Origin: Intestinibacillus sp050255995 | GTDB taxonomy: Bacteria > Bacillota > Clostridia > Oscillospirales > Butyricicoccaceae | Assembly (NCBI GenBank): GCA_050255995.1 | Contig: JBFWIM010000049.1 | Location: forward strand, 1 to 12,313 | Direction of reading: 5' to 3' | DNA: 12,313 nt | Shown here: in pieces, positions 7,606 to 12,313 of the stretch | How the letters are laid out: the number at the start of each line of letters is the position of its first letter | Numbering within the stretch: the first letter of the stretch is position 1 | Notes under the pieces: generated by a model | Told to the model about the DNA's origin: nothing | The model's input: the letters and a program-made list of their open reading frames with translations, nothing else | Database searches by the model: none | Program-made: the position numbers and the translations under genes

Positions 7606-7694
7606 GTTCATCCCTGCCCTCTGAGTATACCAGATGCCTGTCCGCTGCTCTACCGAACGGTATCCGATAAAATTCCTTCCCTGCACCCTGCCCT
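7606..7694 (-). promoter_or_regulatory. Candidate activator-dependent promoter for the binding-protein gene
   Basis: In the 155-base gap after the regulator gene, the minus strand carries an extended -10 element, TGG-TATACT (7632-7624), with no recognisable -35 box 16-18 bases upstream. That is typical of promoters needing an activator. The 9-mer CCCTGCCCT occurs twice on the plus strand, at 7612-7620 and 7686-7694, as a direct repeat that could bind the AraC-type regulator. The leader can also form an AGGGCA/TGCCCT stem. No terminator is seen in the gap, so read-through from upstream is also likely. Confidence 0.4.
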
Positions 7695-7726
7695 TCGGCA
7701 AAGGTACGTTTTTTTACGATAATATT

Positions 7727-9295
7727 TTATACCGTCTGCATGCGGTAATCCCGCGGCGTCATGCCAACGTGCTTTTTGAAGAGATAACTGAAATAATGCG
7801 GCTCGCTGTATCCCACTGTAAAGGCAATGTCGCTCATCTTACTGTCGCTCTGCCGCAGCAGCTTTTTGGCGGCCTCCAGCCGCACCTGCGTCAGATATTC
7901 GACAAAGGTCTGTCCGGTCTCCTGCGAAAAGACAGTGGAAAAGTGATTGGGACTAAAGCCCACCTCGACCGCGACCATGTGGAGCGACAGGCTGCTGTCA
8001 CTGTACCGCGCACGGATAAACTCCTTCGCCCGCTGGATTTCCCCGCCATATCGGATACTTTGATGGCGAAAGGAGCGGCGCGTCAGCCGTCCCAACACCT
8101 CGGACGCGTATTCCTTGGTGCTTTCGAGCGTTGCGGCGCGTTTGAGCACCGCCTGCGGATCGCCCGGCAGGACGACCTCCGCGCTGTCCATCTCGGCTGC
8201 CATGCGCGCCGCCGTCACCAGCAGATCCATCAACAGATAGTACCGGTACAGCATGCTCTGCATATCCTCTTCGGCCGCGCCGCCGAAATACGCCTCCACA
8301 AGCTGCGGCACATCCTCATAGGAGGCGTGGCGCAGCTTGTCCGCAAGCGACCCGCCCGCCGTAAAGTCAAACCCGCCGCCGTGCACCGCGCCGCCCTCAA
8401 AATCCGTGCAGCCGAACACGCCGCCCTCTGCGCAGGCCGACGCGCTCCACAGTGTTTCCTTGGCCGAGCGGTAGGCCGCGGGCAGCGTGCTGATGCGCCC
8501 GGCTGGCATACCGATGGCGGTCAGCGTGTCCCAGCCCAGAAACTGGCGAATTTCGTGCCGCAGGTTTTGCGCTACCTCATAGGCGCGCTCACGCACCTCC
8601 TCCTCCCGCTCGCCTTGGATAAGCAGAATCAGCCGTTCGCTGCCGCGAAAAAACCATAGCACCTCATCCTGATCTGCAAATGCGCGCGCCGCCAGCGCCC
8701 TCACCTGTGTGATCGTCTGCCCGCCGCTCCCCAGCCGCATCAGGCAGACGATATACTGCCGCGCGGCAAGGGACAGTCCCCATTTCCGTCCCTGCTCGGC
8801 CGCGTCCGCCGCCGACGCGCCGCCGGACAGGAGGGAGTTGAGAAAATGCTCCCGCAGCACCTCCGACTCCTGATCGCTGCGGCTGGCGTTCAGTGCCGCG
8901 CTCAAATACTGCTGCTGCTCCTGCTTGATGCGCACGGCGATCTCCTCCAGCGTGCGCACCAACTTGGCCGAGTCGATCGGCTTGAGCAGATATGCGTCCG
9001 CCTGCAGGGACACTGCCTTCTGCGCATACTCAAATTCGTCATGGCCGCTAAGAAAAATGATGCGCATCCACGGCATGGTGCGGCGCACCAGCCGCGCCAG
9101 TTCCAGCCCGTCCATAAAGGGCATGCGGATGTCGGTAATGAGCACGTCAGGCTTCATCTCCATCAGCATGGGCAGTGCCATTTCTCCGTCGGGCGCCTCG
9201 CCCGCAAACAGAAAGCGGCCCGCCTCCTTTTCTATGCAGTTTCGAATACCGTCGCGGATGATCTCTTCATCGTCGGCAATAAATATCCTCATCAT
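7727..9295 (-). CDS. YesN-type response regulator with AraC DNA-binding domain
   Basis: The product has 522 residues. The receiver domain (about 1-122) shows D8/D9 in FIADDEE, the phosphoacceptor D55 in LITDIRMP, S83 in FLSGHDE and K105 in YLLKPID. A long middle region (about 140-410) is of the kind seen in YesN-like regulators. The C-terminus (about 418-522) is an AraC/XylS double helix-turn-helix: MVAVEVGFSPNHFSTVFSQE, then MSDIAFTVGYSEPHYFSYLF and the closing MTPRDYR. Two ATGs are adjacent (9295 and 9292). GGAGG lies nine bases before the first, inside the end of the kinase gene, so the two genes are one base apart and coupled. It should be phosphorylated by the kinase next door and activate genes for uptake or use of the sensed ligand, plausibly including 6492-7571 and 2879-6433. 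Confidence 0.95.
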   Translation of the reverse strand: MMRIFIADDEEIIRDGIRNCIEKEAGRFLFAGEAPDGEMALPMLMEMKPDVLITDIRMPFMDGLELARLVRRTMPWMRIIFLSGHDEFEYAQKAVSLQADAYLLKPIDSAKLVRTLEEIAVRIKQEQQQYLSAALNASRSDQESEVLREHFLNSLLSGGASAADAAEQGRKWGLSLAARQYIVCLMRLGSGGQTITQVRALAARAFADQDEVLWFFRGSERLILLIQGEREEEVRERAYEVAQNLRHEIRQFLGWDTLTAIGMPAGRISTLPAAYRSAKETLWSASACAEGGVFGCTDFEGGAVHGGGFDFTAGGSLADKLRHASYEDVPQLVEAYFGGAAEEDMQSMLYRYYLLMDLLVTAARMAAEMDSAEVVLPGDPQAVLKRAATLESTKEYASEVLGRLTRRSFRHQSIRYGGEIQRAKEFIRARYSDSSLSLHMVAVEVGFSPNHFSTVFSQETGQTFVEYLTQVRLEAAKKLLRQSDSKMSDIAFTVGYSEPHYFSYLFKKHVGMTPRDYRMQTV

Positions 9296-9296
9296 A

Positions 9297-10730
9297 TTAT
9301 GTTTCCTCCGCCATATCGCAGGGCAGGCAAAAGCGCACCGCCGTACCCCTGCGGTATTCGCTCTCGATTGCAAGCCCTGTATGATAATAAAGCCGCAGTC
9401 GCTGCTCGACATTGCGCAACCCGTATCCGCCCGGCGTGTTCGGATCCCGCAGGCTGCGCCGCAGCGCTTCCAGCCGATCTGGCTTCATGCCCATGCCGTT
9501 GTCCTCGACCGAAAAACACATCCGGGCATCCGCGCGGCGGCCGGTTACCCGAATCATGCCCCGTCCCCGCTTTTGCTTGACGCCGTGGTAAATGGCGTTT
9601 TCCACTAGCGGCTGCAGCATCAGCTTCAGAATCCGGCAGCCGGAAAGTGAGGGGTCAATGTCAATTTCATACTGCATGATGCTGCCATAGCGCACCGACT
9701 GGATCATCAAATAGCTGCAAACGTGCTGCGCCTCTTTTTCCACTGTGATATAGTCCTGCCCGCGGCTGAGCGAGATGCGCAGAAAGTCCGTGAAGGCCAT
9801 CGTCATTTCGACCACCTCGCGGTTGCGCCCCTCCTCCGCGAGCCAGACAACGGTCTCTAGCGTGTTGTATACAAAATGCGGCGTAATCTGTGCCTGCAGG
9901 GCGCGCAGCTCCGCTTTTTTTGCAATCTGCTCCTGCTCCACCCGCTCACCGATCAGCCGGTCGATCTGCGCCGCCATCGCATTCAGGTCGCCGGTCAGCC
10001 GGTACAGCTCGGCGATCTCGGCCGGCGGTACACGCGCCGAAAGATCGCCCTGCGCGATACGGGACGCCATGCCCTCCAGCCGAAAAATCGGCTCCCGGAT
10101 CGAAGCATCCACCGTGCGCAAGGTGCGCACTGCCGTACGGATCATCAGCCCGATCAGTGCGACCAGCAGTACGACGACCAGCAGCATGACCTTTTGTATG
10201 CTGGAGTTGAGCTGTCCCATGCGGACGATTTTGGCCTCGACATAGCGGTCGATCATTGAGGAGGTCAGCTGTGCCACATTGTAAATCTCACGGTACAGGT
10301 TTTCATTCCGGCTGACCGCCGCATGCTGTGCCGTCTGCCGCTCCAGCTGTCCGATATAGCCGTCAAGGGTCTCTGTCGCGCGCATCGCGGCGCTCAAATA
10401 CCGGCGTTCATCCCCCTCGGAGTGCTCCCACATCTGCGCAAGCTGGCTTTTAAGCTCCCCGAGCAGCGCGCCCTGCGTGCCCTCCGCAAAGGAAATGCGG
10501 CCGGAAACCACCTTCCAGATCTGATCGGGTAGCCGCTGCTCCAGCACACTGCTCATTTCAGCCGCCTGTGAAGCATCCGCAATCACCGCGTCATACCGCA
10601 GCGTCAGGCCGACAAGCAGTCCGGCCAACAGCGACAGCGGCACGGCCATGCAGAGGATGATTTTAAACAGGGATTGCCGCAGCATACCGCCGATGCTGTA
10701 CACGCCCTGCCGGTTTCCGTATCCCGCCAT
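9297..10730 (-). CDS. YesM/LytS-type sensor histidine kinase
   Basis: The product has 477 residues. Transmembrane segment 1 spans about 21-45 and segment 2 about 181-198. They enclose an external, largely helical region of about 135 residues without a Cache/PAS signature that I can see. A HAMP-like linker (about 199-252) follows. The His_kinase domain (pfam06580 type) has ALQAQITPHFVYNTLE with phosphoacceptor H285, and the ATPase domain has LVENAIYHG (N378), DNGMG at 410-414 and GGYGLRN at 434-440. The start ATG at 10730 overlaps the stop of the upstream binding-protein gene by one base (TGATG), with AGGAG upstream, so the genes are translationally coupled. Kinases of this type are known to take their signal from a partner solute-binding protein (LytS with XylFII, HptS with HptA). 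The external domain here is the likely docking surface. A second start at Met16 is possible but has weaker support. Confidence 0.95.
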   Translation of the reverse strand: MAGYGNRQGVYSIGGMLRQSLFKIILCMAVPLSLLAGLLVGLTLRYDAVIADASQAAEMSSVLEQRLPDQIWKVVSGRISFAEGTQGALLGELKSQLAQMWEHSEGDERRYLSAAMRATETLDGYIGQLERQTAQHAAVSRNENLYREIYNVAQLTSSMIDRYVEAKIVRMGQLNSSIQKVMLLVVVLLVALIGLMIRTAVRTLRTVDASIREPIFRLEGMASRIAQGDLSARVPPAEIAELYRLTGDLNAMAAQIDRLIGERVEQEQIAKKAELRALQAQITPHFVYNTLETVVWLAEEGRNREVVEMTMAFTDFLRISLSRGQDYITVEKEAQHVCSYLMIQSVRYGSIMQYEIDIDPSLSGCRILKLMLQPLVENAIYHGVKQKRGRGMIRVTGRRADARMCFSVEDNGMGMKPDRLEALRRSLRDPNTPGGYGLRNVEQRLRLYYHTGLAIESEYRRGTAVRFCLPCDMAEET

Positions 10731-11683
10731 CAGCCGTTCTCCTTCTCCATGACCCTGCTCTGCACCAAATATACAAGCTGCTCCTGCGGTGCATCCATCG
10801 CCTCGCGTGCGGCCAGTACGGTATCCGCCGCCAGCGCCTGATCATCCAGCCATACCAGCACCTGAATGCGTCCGTCTTCAAACGCACGGTACGCTTCTGC
10901 GCCGCCCCCGAAGGCGCACAGAGAAATGTCCTGCCCCGGCACGCGCCCGTGCTCCTCCAGATAGTCAAGCGCGCCGAGCGCCATCGCGTCGTTATGGCAG
11001 ATGACGTATCCGATCTCATCCAAGTGAATCTGCAGGCTCTCCATAATCTCATATCCGCGCGAGCGCATGCCGTCGCCGCACAGACTGTAGGAGATCGTTT
11101 TTCCCGTGCGGTCGAGCGTCTCCCGGCAGCCGCGCGCGATCTCCCTGGCATCATAAGAGTTAAGCGTGCCGTAAAGCTCGATCACACCCTGCCGCGCCTG
11201 CCCCTGCCGCAGCAGCGCCCCGGCAGCCTGCGCGGCCAGCGCACTGTAATCATAGCCGACGTAGCGGCTTTTCCGTCCCTCGATCTCCTGCTGCATCGAT
11301 TTGTCGACCGCCAGCAGCGGAATGCCTGCCGCGTGCGCCTCGCGCACCACGTTGTTCCACCCGCTTTCGACCAGCGGCGTGAACACGATTACATCGGCCC
11401 GGTACACAATCAGCGCGCGGATGGCTTCGATCTGCGCGTCCTGCGTACGCTCCGCCGGCATGGACAGCACGTCAAACCCGCCCTGCTCCGCCGCCTGCAC
11501 CAGCGCTGCCGCCTGCGCGTCCCTGCGGTCGTCCTCGGCCGAGGTGGATACAATGCCCATTACCGGCCGGTGCGGCGCCTGCGCCTGACGCGTCAGGTGC
11601 AGGCCGAGCAATATTGCGGCGGTCAGCATGCCCATACACAGCATCCCTTTGATCCGCGACGCTTCCGTCCTCCAGCCTCTCAT
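10730..11683 (-). CDS. Membrane-anchored YtfQ/XylFII-like sugar-binding protein (type I periplasmic-binding fold)
   Basis: The product has 317 residues. ATG 11683 is preceded by AAGGGGTGAG. The frame stays open further upstream to 11860, but nothing there supports translation. A hydrophobic segment at about 12-29 either anchors the protein or is cleaved after AQA (34-36). The rest is a ribose/galactose-type binding protein: VMGIVSTSAEDD near 41, FTPLVESGWNNVVREA near 101, GIPLLAVDKS at 120, RYVGYDYSALAAQAAG at 140, GDGMRSRGYEIMES near 203, and HNDAMALGALDYLEEHG at 230. These segments closely recall YtfQ, a furanose-binding protein. As first gene of a unit overlapping a LytS-type kinase, it matches the arrangement of clostridial XylFII, which passes xylose binding to its kinase. 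I infer a sensory role, not transport. A TATATT that could be the -10 lies at 11705-11700, with no clear -35. Confidence 0.85.
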   Translation of the reverse strand: MRGWRTEASRIKGMLCMGMLTAAILLGLHLTRQAQAPHRPVMGIVSTSAEDDRRDAQAAALVQAAEQGGFDVLSMPAERTQDAQIEAIRALIVYRADVIVFTPLVESGWNNVVREAHAAGIPLLAVDKSMQQEIEGRKSRYVGYDYSALAAQAAGALLRQGQARQGVIELYGTLNSYDAREIARGCRETLDRTGKTISYSLCGDGMRSRGYEIMESLQIHLDEIGYVICHNDAMALGALDYLEEHGRVPGQDISLCAFGGGAEAYRAFEDGRIQVLVWLDDQALAADTVLAAREAMDAPQEQLVYLVQSRVMEKENG

Positions 11684-11825
11684 GCTCTCACCCCTTCTCA
11701 ATATAACAAGCTTAACATATTTTTTACTTGACTTCCATCCCAAGCAGAATGTCAACGCCGATTTGAAATTGCAGGATTGGGGGGCGGACGAAAAGCTGGA
11801 CTCGGAGCAAAACAGGAGGTACACG

Positions 11826-11993
11826 CTGAATGTCTGCGGCGTGCAAGAAGCGATCTCCAAGCACTTCGGCGTGCAGCAGGAGGAGGTGCAGATGCTACTG
11901 GATTATGGATGCAGCTCGGACGAAATCGAAGAATTATTCTATGACCCGGCGCTGCTGCATGAGATGATTGGCGAGCTTTGCTATGCGTACTAG
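11826..11993 (+). CDS. Small protein of unknown function, probably non-ATG start
   Basis: The open frame ending at TAG 11991-11993 encodes a compact acidic peptide with motifs VQEAISKHFGV, EEVQMLLDYG and SSDEIEELFYDPALLHEMI. It looks like a real helical domain of about 55 residues. A near-perfect ribosome site, AGGAGGT (11814-11820), precedes it, but the ATG ten bases later (11830) is in another frame and gives an implausible Arg/Cys-rich peptide. The in-frame CTG at 11826, six bases from the ribosome site, is my best start. A one-base indel near the start is the alternative. I do not recognise the family. It is followed 18 bases later by another tiny gene. Confidence 0.4.
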   Translation: MNVCGVQEAISKHFGVQQEEVQMLLDYGCSSDEIEELFYDPALLHEMIGELCYAY

Positions 11994-12011
11994 CGGAGGG
12001 GGTAAAATCAA

Positions 12012-12095
12012 ATGGGATTAGGGACAGTACTGATCGCGGTCGGCATGCTGCTTGATGAGCTGCTGGGCGACAAGGATGACCATTTGTGTCATTAG
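12012..12095 (+). CDS. Very small hydrophobic/acidic peptide, probably truncated
   Basis: ATG 12012 is preceded by GGAGGGGG (11995-12002) and encodes 27 residues: a hydrophobic start (LGTVLIAVGMLL), then an acidic stretch (DELLGDKDD). It ends at TAG 12093-12095. The last codons (HLCH-stop) are read from a copy of a resolvase-site-like repeat, so the original C-terminus may have been replaced by an inserted element. It follows the preceding small gene by 18 bases on the same strand. No function can be assigned. Confidence 0.4.
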   Translation: MGLGTVLIAVGMLLDELLGDKDDHLCH

Positions 12096-12189
12096 GGTGT
12101 ACCCTAGTAGGATAACGGAAAAGTGTGTCAATAGAGTTGGTTTTCGCGTTTTGGGACATCCCAGAATAAAAAGCCAGCCTATTGACACA
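12085..12189. repeat. Res-like repeat array upstream of the serine recombinase
   Basis: Three copies of an 11-mer are present: TGTGTCATTAG (12085-12095), TGTGTCAATAG (12124-12134) and, inverted, CTATTGACACA (12179-12189). The last two extend to a perfect 14-bp inverted repeat (12121-12134 with 12179-12192). The array also contains the palindromes TAGGGT-GT-ACCCTA (12093-12106) and TGGGA-CA-TCCCA (12152-12163). The TGTC-A-ATA core resembles the half-sites bound by Tn3/gamma-delta-type resolvases. Its position just before the recombinase start fits a res site that doubles as the operator of that gene. Confidence 0.55.
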
Positions 12190-12212
12190 CTTGCATTTAT
12201 GGAGGGAACAAA

Positions 12213-12313
12213 ATGAAAATCGGATATATCCGCGTGAGTACGGAGGAACAAAATACCCTCCGGCAGGAGGTGTTGCTGCAGGAGCTCGATGTGGGTGAAA
12301 TGTATATTGATAA
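12213..12313 (+). CDS. Serine recombinase (resolvase/invertase), N-terminal part
   Basis: ATG 12213 has GGAGG at 12201-12205. The 33 complete codons in the window read MKIGYIRVSTEEQNTLRQ onward, the classic start of the resolvase/invertase family, with R7 and the catalytic nucleophile S9 in YIRVST and the following EEQNTLRQE helix. The rest lies beyond the window, so I cannot tell a Tn3-type resolvase (about 190 residues) from a longer recombinase. The res-like repeats directly upstream favour a small resolvase from a plasmid or transposon-like element. Confidence 0.9.
   Translation, partial: MKIGYIRVSTEEQNTLRQEVLLQELDVGEMYID

Noticed and set aside
7634..8659. Plus-strand open frame antisense to the response regulator
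   Set aside because: The minus strand encodes a complete AraC-type regulator here. The antisense frame is a by-product of GC-rich codon bias.
12018..12251. Minus-strand open frame of 77 codons across the res-like array
   Set aside because: It runs through the palindromes and over the recombinase start. The plus-strand recombinase with a good ribosome site is far better supported.
1..12313. CRISPR array, tRNA or rRNA genes
   Set aside because: No regularly spaced repeats, cloverleaf-like segments or rRNA-like sequence were seen on either strand by eye.

Overview
The window looks like a chromosomal stretch from a GC-rich, low-oxygen Firmicute, probably a gut clostridium of the Oscillospiraceae/Butyricicoccaceae type. 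This is inferred from strong GGAGG-type ribosome sites, the S-layer homology (SLH) anchor, the YesM/YesN-type two-component pair and the resolvase style. No rRNA or other taxonomic marker is present. Composition changes visibly: about 1-2760 is AT-rich, and about 2800-11690 is GC-rich with GC-biased third positions.

Left, AT-rich block (plus strand). It holds the 3' end of a gene that resembles the C-terminus of DUF234-type AAA ATPases (1-141), about 500 bases of mostly non-coding DNA with a rho-independent terminator, and a promoter. These are followed by a secreted-protein gene carrying an in-frame TAA after its signal peptide (750-1808), a small membrane protein gene (1862-2407) and a very strong terminator. 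A gene-poor junction with two nested palindromes follows (2449-2801).

Centre, GC-rich block (minus strand, transcribed right to left). Five co-directional genes run from 11683 to 2879. They encode a membrane-anchored YtfQ/XylFII-like sugar-binding protein, a YesM/LytS-type histidine kinase, a YesN-type response regulator with an AraC domain, an AfuA/HptA-like solute-binding lipoprotein, and a 1184-residue exported SLH-anchored metallophosphoesterase with a LamG-like domain. The first three are translationally coupled or nearly so. The fourth may also have its own promoter. A perfect 20-bp terminator hairpin closes the unit. The likely logic is a surface sensor that reads a sugar and/or sugar-phosphate ligand and controls an anchored phosphoesterase. 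No permease or ATPase subunit is present.

Right end (plus strand). After a short divergent intergenic region come two very small genes, a repeat array that looks like a resolvase res site, and the start of a serine recombinase that runs off the window. The second small gene stops inside the res-like array, which suggests that an element has inserted there.

The most unusual unit is the sensor built from one kinase/regulator pair and two solute-binding proteins of different folds, linked to a cell-wall phosphoesterase. The parts are known families. The combination is my inference of a possibly undescribed system.
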